Program-made: the position numbers and the translations under genes
Notes under the pieces: generated by a model
Database searches by the model: none
The model's input: only the letters and a program-made list of their open reading frames with translations
Told to the model about the DNA's origin: nothing
Part shown: piece by piece, positions 44,879 to 53,585 of the stretch
Position numbering within the stretch: position 1 is the stretch's first letter
Layout of the letters: each line of letters begins with the position of its first letter
From: Actinomyces succiniciruminis
GTDB lineage: Bacteria; Actinomycetota; Actinomycetes; Actinomycetales; Actinomycetaceae
NCBI RefSeq assembly: GCF_900002405.1
Contig: NZ_LK995496.1
Coordinates: 7,026 to 68,075 of the forward strand
DNA length: 61,050 nt
Direction of reading: 5' to 3'

Positions 44879-45814
44879 ATGACTGAAGCAAAAACCGCCG
44901 CTACTTCTGCGGCCCCCCGCCCCGCCGGCGCCCCCGAGGCGGCACCGAAACAGAACCGGATGCCTTTCAGCCGGTGGTTCCGCGAGATCGGCTGGCGTCA
45001 CGTCGTCGGCGTGCTGGCGCTCGTGTTCGCCGCCTTCCCGATCTTGTACGTCATCTCCGCCTCGCTCAACCCCCTGGGCACCGTGGCCTCCACCTCGCTG
45101 ATCCCCACCCGGGTAAGCCTGGTTAACTACCAGACACTGCTGGGCGGCGACAAGGGGCCGTTCACCCGCTGGTACCTGAACACCATGATCGTGTGCGCGG
45201 TCGTGGCCGCGGCACAGATCTTCTTCTCCGTGCTGGCCGCTTACGCCTTCAGCCGCTTCCGTTTCAAGGGGCGCCGCGGCGGCCTGCTGGCGCTGCTGCT
45301 GATCATGATGTTCCCCACCACCCTGTCGATGATCGCCATCTACAACATGATCTCCGGCATCGGCGACGTGCTGCCCAGCATCGGCCTGAACACGCTGCTG
45401 GGATACTGCCTGGCGCTGATGGGCGGCGCCCTGGGCCAGGTGTGGCTGATCAAGGGCACCTTCGACACCATTCCCAAGGAGCTCGACGAGGCCGCCATCC
45501 TCGACGGCTGCACCCACTGGCAGGTCTTCTACCGCATTCTGCTGCCCTCCCTGAAGCCGATCCTGGCGACCACCTTCCTGCTGGCCTTCGTCGGCATCAT
45601 CTCCGAGTTCCTGCTGGGCTCGATCTTCCTGACCGACGACTCCAAGAAGACCCTCGCCGTCGGCCTGTACGGCATGCTCTCCGGCGACCGCTCCAACAAC
45701 CTCGGCATCTTCGCCGCCGGCTCGGTCATGACGATGGTGCCGGTAATCGCCCTGTTCCAGTACCTGCAGAAGTACATCGTCGGCGGCGCCACCGCCGGCG
45801 CCGTCAAGGGCTGA
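44879..45814 (+). CDS. malG: Maltose ABC transporter permease MalG
   Basis: A 311-residue permease of six helices. It has the coupling motif KELDEAAILDGCTHWQVFYRILLPSLKP. N-terminal residues 1-30 are Ala/Pro-rich. The ATG at 44879 follows GGAAGGGA. It pairs with MalF in the membrane. It ends 34 bp before the GH13 gene. Confidence 0.93.
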   Translation: MTEAKTAATSAAPRPAGAPEAAPKQNRMPFSRWFREIGWRHVVGVLALVFAAFPILYVISASLNPLGTVASTSLIPTRVSLVNYQTLLGGDKGPFTRWYLNTMIVCAVVAAAQIFFSVLAAYAFSRFRFKGRRGGLLALLLIMMFPTTLSMIAIYNMISGIGDVLPSIGLNTLLGYCLALMGGALGQVWLIKGTFDTIPKELDEAAILDGCTHWQVFYRILLPSLKPILATTFLLAFVGIISEFLLGSIFLTDDSKKTLAVGLYGMLSGDRSNNLGIFAAGSVMTMVPVIALFQYLQKYIVGGATAGAVKG

Positions 45815-45848
45815 CCCCGACCGTAATAGCCATACCAAGAACCGATCG

Positions 45849-47807
45849 ATGACCTGTCTTAACACCACGCACTATCTGAACCAGCCCCATCATGACACCG
45901 GGCCCGCCTACCTGCTGGGCACGCGCCGTCCCGGCGCCGAACTCACCGCCAGACTGTGGGTGCCCGCCCCCTGGCAACCCGAGCGCATCATCCTGCGCCA
46001 GGTGGTCGACGGCGAGCCGGCCCTGTCCGCCGCCCAGCTGGTGGCTCGCACCGATGCCGGGGCCTGGTGGGAGGCGACCGTCCGGCTCGTCAACCCCACC
46101 AACCACTACCGGTTCCTGCTGCTGACGCCGGACTCCGACCGCCCCTACGTCTGGTTCCACGCCGCCGGCCTGGCCGACCACGACGTCCCCGACGCCACGG
46201 ACTTCCGGGTCCTGGCCGACGACGACGCGCCCGACTGGGTGCTCGACGCCGTGTGCTACCAGATCTTCCCGGACCGCTTCTCCGCCCATACCCCGCCGCG
46301 TGAGCGCACCGCCCCCGCCTGGGCGCAGGCACACGCGTGGCTCGACGAGCCGCCGGTCGCGGGAGACCCCAGCGGAGCGGCCTGGTACGGCGGCGATCTG
46401 GATGGAATCGTCGATCATCTGGACTACCTGCAAGAGCTGGGCGTCAACACCGTCTACCTGACTCCGGTCTTCCCGGCCGGCTCCGTCCACCGCTACGACT
46501 CCACCAGCTTCGACCATGTGGACGCGTTGCTCGGCGGCGACGCGGCGCTGGCCCGGCTGACTCAGGCCCTGCACGACCGCGACATGCGGCTGGTGCTGGA
46601 CCTGACCACCAACCACACGGGCGTCACCCACGACTGGTTCCGGCGGGCCATCACCGATGCGGACTCCCCCGAGGCCGGCTTCTACTCGTTCAATCACTAC
46701 CCCGACCAGTACGTCAGCTGGATGAATGTGGAGTCTATGCCCAAGCTCGACCACCGCAGCGAGGCGATGCGCGACCGGCTGGTGCGTGGCCCCGAGTCGG
46801 TGACGGCGCACTGGCTGCGCCCGCCCTACAACGCGGACGGCTGGCGCACGGACGTGGCGAATATGACGGGCCGCGCCGGCATGGTCGACCTGGCCCACCA
46901 GGCCGCGGCGGACATGCGCGCCACCATGCGACAGGTGCAGGCCGACACCGGACGCCAGCTGTGGCTGGTGGCCGAGCACGGGCACGACGCCTCCGGCGAC
47001 CTGACCGGGGCCGGCTGGCAGGGCACCATGAACTATCACGGGTTCACCCGGCCGCTGTGGTCCTGGCTGTCCCACCCCGACCCGGCCGACGGCCTGAACT
47101 GGCTGGGTATCCCCACCGGGATTCCGCGCCTTCCCGGCGGGACGATCTCCCAGGGGGTGCGCGAGTACACCGCGCACATGCCGGCCACCTCCATCACCCA
47201 CTCCATGAACCTGCTGGGCTCGCACGACACGCCGCGCATCCGCACCGTCGTCGGCTCCCGGGAGGCACAACTGGTGGCGGCCACGGCCCTGTTCACCGCA
47301 CCGGGCGTACCGACGGTGTTCTCCGGCGATGAGCTCGGAGCCACGGGCCGCACCGGCGAGCACTCCCGCACCACCATGCCGTGGACCGCCCCGCCGGGCG
47401 CCGACCCCACCGACGAGCTCGGCCCCGACGGCGCTTGGGGCCCTGTGGACCGCGTCACCCTGGGGCGCTACCGGCAGTTGAGCCGACTGCGGCATGAGCT
47501 GCCGGCGCTGCGCCGCGGCGGCATGCGCTGGGTGTACGCCGACGACGACTTGCTGGTGTGGCTGCGCACTCACCCGGATGGCGACGTGCTGGTGGCGCTG
47601 GCCCGGGCGGCCGGTGCCGAGATGGACCTGCCGCTGGCGTGCCTGCCCGCCGGGGCGGTGGACGACGTGCATGCGATGGACGGCGTCGACGTCACCGTGA
47701 TCGGCGGCGCGGACGGCCACTTGACCGTGAACGCCACCGGGCCCGGTTCAGCCGTCGTCACGCTGAAAGCGGCGCTTCCCCGCACCGATAAGATCTGCAC
47801 GCACTAG
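45849..47807 (+). CDS. GH13 alpha-amylase family enzyme (maltogenic amylase/neopullulanase type)
   Basis: A 652-residue cytoplasmic glycosidase. An N-terminal beta domain (about residues 1-125) resembles the CBM34-like domain of cyclomaltodextrinases. The barrel starts at VCYQIFPDRFSAH. Catalytic residues are in place: the nucleophile D335 (DGWRTDVA), the acid/base E376 (VAEHGHD) and D460 (LGSHDTPR). LDLTTNHTG is region I. The C-terminal domain is small. It probably cuts imported malto-oligosaccharides to glucose and maltose. No signal peptide is seen. It is the fourth gene after malE in the operon. Confidence 0.93.
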   Translation: MTCLNTTHYLNQPHHDTGPAYLLGTRRPGAELTARLWVPAPWQPERIILRQVVDGEPALSAAQLVARTDAGAWWEATVRLVNPTNHYRFLLLTPDSDRPYVWFHAAGLADHDVPDATDFRVLADDDAPDWVLDAVCYQIFPDRFSAHTPPRERTAPAWAQAHAWLDEPPVAGDPSGAAWYGGDLDGIVDHLDYLQELGVNTVYLTPVFPAGSVHRYDSTSFDHVDALLGGDAALARLTQALHDRDMRLVLDLTTNHTGVTHDWFRRAITDADSPEAGFYSFNHYPDQYVSWMNVESMPKLDHRSEAMRDRLVRGPESVTAHWLRPPYNADGWRTDVANMTGRAGMVDLAHQAAADMRATMRQVQADTGRQLWLVAEHGHDASGDLTGAGWQGTMNYHGFTRPLWSWLSHPDPADGLNWLGIPTGIPRLPGGTISQGVREYTAHMPATSITHSMNLLGSHDTPRIRTVVGSREAQLVAATALFTAPGVPTVFSGDELGATGRTGEHSRTTMPWTAPPGADPTDELGPDGAWGPVDRVTLGRYRQLSRLRHELPALRRGGMRWVYADDDLLVWLRTHPDGDVLVALARAAGAEMDLPLACLPAGAVDDVHAMDGVDVTVIGGADGHLTVNATGPGSAVVTLKAALPRTDKICTH

Positions 47808-47884
47808 GCGCGGTATGCATGGCTCGTCTCAACCCGTACCAAGTACCGCCGCGTGGCGGCAGTATCAGTTGGTTTCCCTTTAGG

Positions 47885-48916
47885 ATGGGCATCGTGCAAC
47901 AGCGCATCACCCTCGCCGACATCGCCGAGCAGGCGGGCGTCTCGACGGCGACCGTGTCACGGGTTCTCAACGGCAAGTCGAACGTAGCCGAAGCGACCCG
48001 GCGTCAGGTGCTCGTCGCCCTCGACCTGCTCGGCTACGAACGCCCGGAGTCACTCCGCCAGACCTCGAAGGGACTGGTGGGGCTGATCGTCCCCGAGCTC
48101 ACCAACCCGATCTTCCCCCTGTACGCCCAGGAGATCGAGCAGTTGCTCGCCCCCAGCGGGCACACCCCGCTGCTGTGCACCCAGACGCCGGGTGGCACCA
48201 GCGAGGACGAGTACATTGAGATGCTCGTGGACCGGGGCGTGGCCGGCATCATCTTCGTCTCCGGCCGCCACTCCGACACCGGTGGCGACGTCACCCGCTA
48301 CCAGCGGCTGCGGGACCGGGGCGTGCCCCTGGTAACCGTCAACGGCAACGCATCCACCATCAAGGTGCCCGGATTCGCCACCGATGATCGGGCCGCGGCC
48401 CGCATGGCGGTAGACCACCTGGCCAGCCTGGGGCACACCCGCATCGGTCTGGCGACCGGCCCCGGGCGAATGGTGCCCGCACAGCGCAAGACCGCCGGCT
48501 ACGAGGACGGCATGCGCGCCAACCTGCCCGACCAGCCCCTGCGCATCGTGGAGACGCTGTACACCTATGAGGGCGGTGCCAGCGCCGCAGGCAGGCTGTT
48601 GGAGCAGGACTGCACCGGCATCATCTGCGGGTCGGACATTATGGCGCTCGGCGTCATCTCCGGGGTGCGCGCCGCCGGCAAGCACGTCCCGCAGGACGTG
48701 TCCGTCATCGGCTACGACGACTCCCCGCTGATTCCCATGATGAATCCGCCGCTGACCACGGTGCGTCAGCCGGTGGCCGCGATCTGCCGGGCGGCGGTAA
48801 CCACACTGCTGTCCGCCATCGCCGGCGAGCATCCGGCCGACACGGAACTCCTGTTCAAGCCCGACCTGATTGTGCGCGGCTCCACGGCCCCCGCCCCGCA
48901 CACCATGGTCTCCTGA
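47885..48916 (+). CDS. LacI family transcriptional regulator of the maltose locus
   Basis: A 343-residue repressor. The DNA-binding helix-turn-helix is ITLADIAEQAGVSTATVSRVLNG, and the rest is a periplasmic-binding-like sugar-sensing domain ending in SVIGYDDSPLIPMM and PLTTVRQP. It probably represses malEFG in the absence of maltose-type sugar via the sites near 41621. The ATG at 47885 or the GTG at 47894 could be the start. A longer frame from 47819 has no ribosome binding site or similarity. A small hairpin CCGCC-GCGT-GGCGG lies just upstream. Confidence 0.9.
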   Translation: MGIVQQRITLADIAEQAGVSTATVSRVLNGKSNVAEATRRQVLVALDLLGYERPESLRQTSKGLVGLIVPELTNPIFPLYAQEIEQLLAPSGHTPLLCTQTPGGTSEDEYIEMLVDRGVAGIIFVSGRHSDTGGDVTRYQRLRDRGVPLVTVNGNASTIKVPGFATDDRAAARMAVDHLASLGHTRIGLATGPGRMVPAQRKTAGYEDGMRANLPDQPLRIVETLYTYEGGASAAGRLLEQDCTGIICGSDIMALGVISGVRAAGKHVPQDVSVIGYDDSPLIPMMNPPLTTVRQPVAAICRAAVTTLLSAIAGEHPADTELLFKPDLIVRGSTAPAPHTMVS

Positions 48917-48942
48917 TCTCTTCCCCCCGGCCCCAAATCCCG

Positions 48943-49000
48943 CCGAGGTCGGTGGTAGTTACGTGCCGAGGTCGGTGGTAGTTACGTGCCGAGGTCGGTG
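48943..49000. repeat. Family A repeat array, 2.5 units of 23 bp
   Basis: Two identical 23-bp units at 48943 and 48966 (CCGAGGTCGGTGGTAGTTACGTG would be 23 bases; its core is CCGAGGTCGG) and a half-unit at 48989-49000. It lies between the convergent LacI and glycerate kinase genes. Confidence 0.9.
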
Positions 49001-49008
49001 CGAGGCTC

Positions 49009-50199
49009 TCAGCGGGACCAGGTGCGGGCCAGCCGCGCGCCGATCGCCTCCAACCGCGCGCCCACTGCCACCGCCCCGCCGGCATTCCACGCCTGGTCTT
49101 CCACTGTGCGCGGCTGTTCAAGCGAGTACGCCGACACGATGCCCGCCTCCGCGAGTTCACCGCGCGGCACGGCCAACCGGCCCGCCACCAGCACTGTCGG
49201 CAGGGCCCAGGCCCCAGCCGCCTCACCGACCACCGCCGTCACGGAGTCGGCGACGACGTCGTAGGCCTCGCCGGTGGCGGTCACCACCAGATCCTGCCCG
49301 GCCACGGAATCCTCCAGCCCCAGCAGCAGCGCCAAGACGCGAGGGCCGGGCAGGGCGCGGGCGCCGAGGGCCCGCAACACCAGCGCCGCTCCCCCGCCGG
49401 CCCCCGTGCCCCGGGCGGTGGTCGATAGCAACTGTGCCTGCGTGGGCTCGCCGCCGACCACCGGGAGCGAGTCCGGCCGGGGCACGGCGGCCCGGGCCGC
49501 GATCTGCGACGCCGCGGCGCAGGCCCGCCGGTTCAGCGCCTGCGCACGCGCGCTCGGCAGGCTGGTTAGGTCGGTCAGGCTCTGGCCGGCACCGGACACA
49601 CCCCCCAGCGGCGTGTCGTCGGCCAGGGCGAGCAGCAGCTCACGTCCGTCGCAGAGTCCCCGGGCGGCTTCCAGTCCGCCCATGCCGTCCAGCACGCCCG
49701 CTCCGCCGTCGTGGACGGCTGTGGATGCCAGGGTCACGATCAGCGTGTCACCGGGAGCGGTAGCACCGAGGGCCGCGGCCAGCGCCTGTCCGAGCCCCAG
49801 CGTCGTCCCGGCCTCGGCCTCGCGGGCCGCCTCATCGCGGCCGGACGGCAGACCGACCAGCCGAGCGGCGTCCAGCAGCCAGGTGGCTCCCGTCGCGCCC
49901 GCGCGGGGCGCGACCGCCGGCCGCAGGCGCAGCAGGTCCACCTCGCGGACTTGTCCCAGCGGCCCACGGGCGTGCAGCACCGCTCGGGAGATGACCGCCG
50001 CGGCGGAGATCGCCTGGGCCGTGCCGGGGCCGCCGTCGGGAAGCGGCAGCAGCGTGAGGACGTCGTCGGGGCGCTCGCCCGCCCAACCGGAGGCGAGTGC
50101 GTCGGCGACGGCGGGCGCAGCCAGGCCGGTTTCCGGGGTCACCAGCGGGACACCGCCCGGCTCGGGGTACATGGGGCCGGGCGCCAGAAGTACGCGCAT
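49009..50199 (-). CDS. Glycerate kinase
   Basis: A 396-residue protein. The start MRVLLAPGPMYPEPGG at the ATG at 50199 matches the GlxK/GckA family, in which glycerate is phosphorylated by ATP. Family segments are TLIVTLASTAVHDGGAGVLDGMGG, LALADDTPLGGVSGAG and GLEDSVAGQDLVVTATGEAYD. An in-frame upstream start at 50346 adds 49 residues of low similarity. The family sequence GSATNDGG is changed to TAVHDGG, so the substrate may differ. It is 22 bp after the M20 peptidase. Confidence 0.83.
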   Translation of the reverse strand: MRVLLAPGPMYPEPGGVPLVTPETGLAAPAVADALASGWAGERPDDVLTLLPLPDGGPGTAQAISAAAVISRAVLHARGPLGQVREVDLLRLRPAVAPRAGATGATWLLDAARLVGLPSGRDEAAREAEAGTTLGLGQALAAALGATAPGDTLIVTLASTAVHDGGAGVLDGMGGLEAARGLCDGRELLLALADDTPLGGVSGAGQSLTDLTSLPSARAQALNRRACAAASQIAARAAVPRPDSLPVVGGEPTQAQLLSTTARGTGAGGGAALVLRALGARALPGPRVLALLLGLEDSVAGQDLVVTATGEAYDVVADSVTAVVGEAAGAWALPTVLVAGRLAVPRGELAEAGIVSAYSLEQPRTVEDQAWNAGGAVAVGARLEAIGARLARTWSR

Positions 50200-50221
50200 A
50201 TACGTGTCCGCCTGCGCGAGG

Positions 50222-51607
50222 TCAGTCGGCGGCCGCCACGCCGCCGAGGCGCGCGAGCAGCAGGACATCCGCGGCGACGATGCGCTCGAGGTCGCCCAGG
50301 TGCATGGACTCGTCCTCGCTGTGGGCGCGCGTGTCCGGGTCCTCAATGCCGGTGACCAGTACCTGGGCGTCCGGGAAGGTCTGCTTCAGCGTGGCGATGA
50401 AGGGGATGGAGCCACCCTGGCCGATGTTGACCGCCTCGGTGCCGAAGGCCTCGGTCAGCGCCCAGTGGGCGGCGCGGGCAGCCGGGCTGTCGGCACCACC
50501 GTCGAAGGCGGGGCCCATCTCGCCCGCACTGACCGTCACCCGCGCCCCGAAGGGCGCATGGGTCTCCAGATGAGTGCTCAGGGCCGCCAGTGCGGCGGCC
50601 GGGTCCTGCCCGGGGGCGATGCGCATCGAGAGTCGAGCGGTGCAGGAGGGGGCGAGCACGTTGCCCGCCACCCGCAGCGGCGTCACGTCCATGCCGATGA
50701 CGGACAGCGCCGGCTTGGTCCACAGCCGGGCGGTCAGTTCACCGCTGCCCGCCAGCCTCACGCCATCCAGCACGCCGGCGTCGGCGCGGAAGTCGGCGTC
50801 GGAGTAGTCCGGAGCGCCGGCCGCCACGGGCCGGGAGACGAGACCGGGCACGGCCACATCGCCGGCGTCGTCGTGCAGGGTCGCCACCAGCCGGCACATG
50901 GCGGTAACGGCGTCGATGATCGGACCGCCGTACTGGCCGGAGTGGAGGGCGTGGTCGAGCACGTCCAGACGCACATCCACCTGGATCACCCCACGCAGGG
51001 AGGTGGTCAGTGCGGGCACCCCCACCCGCCAGTTGGAGGAGTCGGCCACCACGATCACGTCGGCCTCCAGCTGCTCGCGGTAGGCGTCCAGGAACGCCTC
51101 GAAGGACGGCGACCCGACTTCCTCCTCCCCCTCGATGAACACGGTCACCGAGCAGGGCAGCTGGCCGTCGTTCAGCTCGGACGCCAACCGCAGGGCGTGC
51201 ACCAGGGAGATGACACCGGCGCCGTCGTCGGCGGTGCCCCGCCCGTACAGCCGCTCGCCGCGCCGCTCTGCGGTGAAGGGGTCGGACTGGCGCCACTTGG
51301 AGGGGTCGCCGACCGGCTGCACATCGTGGTGGGCGTACAGCAGCACGCGCGGGGAGCCGACCGGGCCGTCCCGGTGGGCCAGCACCGCCGGACGACCGGG
51401 GCCGTCGGGGCCGGGCACCGAGGTGATGCGGGCCTCCAGGCCGGCGTCGCGCAGCAGGGCAGCCACGTGCTCCGCGGAGCGCTCCACCTGGGCGGGGTCG
51501 TGCCCGGATGCGGAGACGGAGGGGATGGCCACCAATTCGGTCAGGTCGCGGACAACCCGGTCGAAGGAGTCGTGGACGGCGGCGGAAACGGCGTCGGCAT
51601 TGATCAT
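50222..51607 (-). CDS. M20 family dipeptidase/peptidase
   Basis: A 461-residue metallopeptidase of the M20/dipeptidase type. Metal-site residues are in LLYAHHDVQPVG, the activating YGRGTADDGAG, the glutamate pair in FIEGEEEVGSPS and the aspartate in VVADSSNW. The middle part is the dimerisation lid. It cleaves small peptides in the cytoplasm; the substrate is unknown. It is co-transcribed with the glycerate kinase. Confidence 0.9.
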   Translation of the reverse strand: MINADAVSAAVHDSFDRVVRDLTELVAIPSVSASGHDPAQVERSAEHVAALLRDAGLEARITSVPGPDGPGRPAVLAHRDGPVGSPRVLLYAHHDVQPVGDPSKWRQSDPFTAERRGERLYGRGTADDGAGVISLVHALRLASELNDGQLPCSVTVFIEGEEEVGSPSFEAFLDAYREQLEADVIVVADSSNWRVGVPALTTSLRGVIQVDVRLDVLDHALHSGQYGGPIIDAVTAMCRLVATLHDDAGDVAVPGLVSRPVAAGAPDYSDADFRADAGVLDGVRLAGSGELTARLWTKPALSVIGMDVTPLRVAGNVLAPSCTARLSMRIAPGQDPAAALAALSTHLETHAPFGARVTVSAGEMGPAFDGGADSPAARAAHWALTEAFGTEAVNIGQGGSIPFIATLKQTFPDAQVLVTGIEDPDTRAHSEDESMHLGDLERIVAADVLLLARLGGVAAAD

Positions 51608-51648
51608 GAGTTGCAGGGTAGCGCGGTTGAGCCGCTAACCTGTGGCCC

Positions 51649-52269
51649 GTGAGTCTGTTAGAGAAGCTGCCGTTCATCAAGCGCGACCGGTCCGGCGACG
51701 CCGCCGAGGCCGCCACGGCCGCCCCCGCCAAGACCTCCGGTAAGAAGGGCCGCCCCACCCCCAAGCGCAAGGATGCGCAGGCCCGCAACGTGCACCCGAT
51801 CGTGCCCGCGGACCGCAAGGCGGCCAAGCGGGAGGCCCGCGCCAGGCAGGATGCGGCCTGGGAGCGCCAGCGCCAGGCCATGCAGACCGGCGACGAGCGC
51901 TACCTGCCCGCCCGCGACAAGGGTCCGATCAAGCGTTATATCCGCGACTACATCGACGCCCGCTACTCGCTGGGTGAGCTGTTCATCCCCTTCAGCTTCC
52001 TGCTGATCATCGTGTTCATCGGCTTCTCCTCGCGGAACACGCTGCTCAGCTATTACTTCATGCTGGCGGTCTACCTGTTCCTGTTCATCGCGATGATCGA
52101 CGCCGTGATCTGCTGGCGGCTGCTGCGGCGGCGGCTGTACGCCAAGTTCGGCCAGGAGAAGGTCCAGTCGCAGGGGCACATTTTCTGGTACATCTTCTCC
52201 CGCTGCTTCAACCTGCGGCGCTGGCGCCAGCCCGCCCCCCAGGTGGCGCGCCGCCAGTACCCCGAATGA
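51649..52269 (+). CDS. DUF3043 family membrane protein
   Basis: A 206-residue protein. The first 100 residues are rich in lysine, arginine and alanine (KKGRPTPKRKDAQARNVHP is a family landmark), then GPIKRYIRDYIDARYSLGELFIPFSF, two membrane helices and a basic tail. This is DUF3043, found across actinobacteria; function is not known. A GTG at 51649 starts it, 41 bp from the divergent peptidase gene. Confidence 0.88.
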   Translation: MSLLEKLPFIKRDRSGDAAEAATAAPAKTSGKKGRPTPKRKDAQARNVHPIVPADRKAAKREARARQDAAWERQRQAMQTGDERYLPARDKGPIKRYIRDYIDARYSLGELFIPFSFLLIIVFIGFSSRNTLLSYYFMLAVYLFLFIAMIDAVICWRLLRRRLYAKFGQEKVQSQGHIFWYIFSRCFNLRRWRQPAPQVARRQYPE

Positions 52270-52311
52270 GCGAATAAGCGCCTGAGTGGCCGAGCGCCCC
52301 TCCCCCCCTCG

Positions 52312-52380
52312 CCGAGGTCGGTTGATGTTACGTGCCGAGGTCGGTTGATGTTACGTGCCGAGGTCGGTTGATATGACGTC
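52312..52380. repeat. Family A repeat array, three units of 23 bp
   Basis: Units at 52312, 52335 and 52358. The first two are identical and the third differs at the end (TTGATATGACGTC in place of TTGATGTTACGTG). The core is CCGAGGTCGG. The array lies between tandem genes DUF3043 and the aldo/keto reductase. Confidence 0.92.
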
Positions 52381-52435
52381 CCGCAGATCGCGCGGGATTG
52401 TTCCATGGAGGTACTTACCGGTCTAGGCTGGTGTC

Positions 52436-53443
52436 ATGGTCGCATATCGTCATCTCGGCAGCTCCGGACTCAAGATCACCGAAATCACCTACGGCAACTG
52501 GCTCACCCACGGCTCCCAGGTGGAGGCCGACACCGCCATTGACTGCGTGCACACGGCACTCGACCTGGGCATCACCAGCTTCGACACCGCGGACGTGTAC
52601 GCGAACACCGTCGCGGAGGAGGTGCTGGGCCAGGCGCTGAAGGGGCAGCGGCGCGAATCCCTGGAGATCTTCACCAAGGTGTACTGGCCCGTCGGCCCCA
52701 AGGGCCCCAACGACGTCGGCCTGTCCCGCAAGCACATCATGGAGGGCATCGACGGTTCGTTGCGCCGCCTGGGCATGGACTACGTCGACCTCTACCAGGC
52801 GCACCGCTACGACTACGCCACGCCGCTGGAGGAGACCATGCAGGCCTTCGCGGACGTGGTGCGCGCCGGCAAGGCCCTGTACATCGGCGTCTCGGAGTGG
52901 ACCGCTGAGCAGATCCGGGCCGGCCAGGAGCTCGCCACCCAGATGGGCTTCCGACTGGTGTCCAACCAGCCGCAGTACTCCGCCCTGTGGCGCGTCATCG
53001 AGGACAAGGTCGTGCCGACCTCGACTGAGCTCGGCATGGGCCAGATCGTCTGGTCGCCGATGGCCGAGGGGGTCCTGTCCGGCAAGTACCTGCCCGGGCA
53101 GCAGCCGCCTGCCGGCTCGCGCGCCACCGACGAGAAGGGCGGCAAGGAGATGATCAGCCGCTGGATGCGCGACGACGTGCTCACCGCGGTGCAGCAGCTG
53201 AAGCCGATTGCCGACGACGCCGGGCTGTCCATGCCGCAGCTGGCCATCGCCTGGGTGCTCCAGCACGACTTCATCTCCGCGGCGCTGGTGGGCGCCTCGC
53301 GGCCGGAGCAGCTGGTCGAGAACGTCAAGGCCTCCGGTGTGAAGCTGGGCGACGACGTCATGGCCGCAATCGATGCGGCTCTGGGCGACGTCGTCGAGCG
53401 CGATCCGGCCCTGACCCGCTCCCCCGAGCAGCGTCCGGCCTGA
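52436..53443 (+). CDS. Aldo/keto reductase, Kv-beta-like
   Basis: A 335-residue NADPH-dependent oxidoreductase. The active-site tetrad is visible: Asp and Tyr in DTADVYANTVAEE, Lys in IFTKVYWPVG and His in YQAHRYDYA. The opening YRHLGSSGLKITEITYGNWLTHG and the cofactor region SVEWTAEQI are those of the YajO/YghZ/Kv-beta group. The substrate is unknown. It stands alone between two repeat arrays. Confidence 0.9.
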   Translation: MVAYRHLGSSGLKITEITYGNWLTHGSQVEADTAIDCVHTALDLGITSFDTADVYANTVAEEVLGQALKGQRRESLEIFTKVYWPVGPKGPNDVGLSRKHIMEGIDGSLRRLGMDYVDLYQAHRYDYATPLEETMQAFADVVRAGKALYIGVSEWTAEQIRAGQELATQMGFRLVSNQPQYSALWRVIEDKVVPTSTELGMGQIVWSPMAEGVLSGKYLPGQQPPAGSRATDEKGGKEMISRWMRDDVLTAVQQLKPIADDAGLSMPQLAIAWVLQHDFISAALVGASRPEQLVENVKASGVKLGDDVMAAIDAALGDVVERDPALTRSPEQRPA

Positions 53444-53477
53444 CGCACGCTGTTTGGTCAACCAAGTACCCGAATAG

Positions 53478-53566
53478 CCGAGACCGGTCGGATGGCACGC
53501 ACCATTTCGACCGGTCTCGGTGCGTATCTTCCACCGATCTGGGTACGTAAGATCAGCCGACCTCGG
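53478..53566. repeat. Family A repeat array in inverted orientation with terminal hairpin
   Basis: On the minus strand three 23-bp units, 53544-53566, 53521-53543 and 53498-53520, begin CCGAGGTCGG, CCCAGATCGG and CCGAGACCGG. A partial inverted copy at 53478-53495 pairs with the last unit to give an 18-bp hairpin with one bulge. It lies between the convergent aldo/keto reductase and pyrD genes and probably acts as a terminator for both. Confidence 0.87.
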
Positions 53567-53585
53567 TGATGGGAGCGAGACGGGG

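Noticed and set aside
33324-53566. Family A arrays as CRISPR
   Set aside because: Units are directly tandem with no unique spacers, arrays are only two to four units long, and no cas gene is near.
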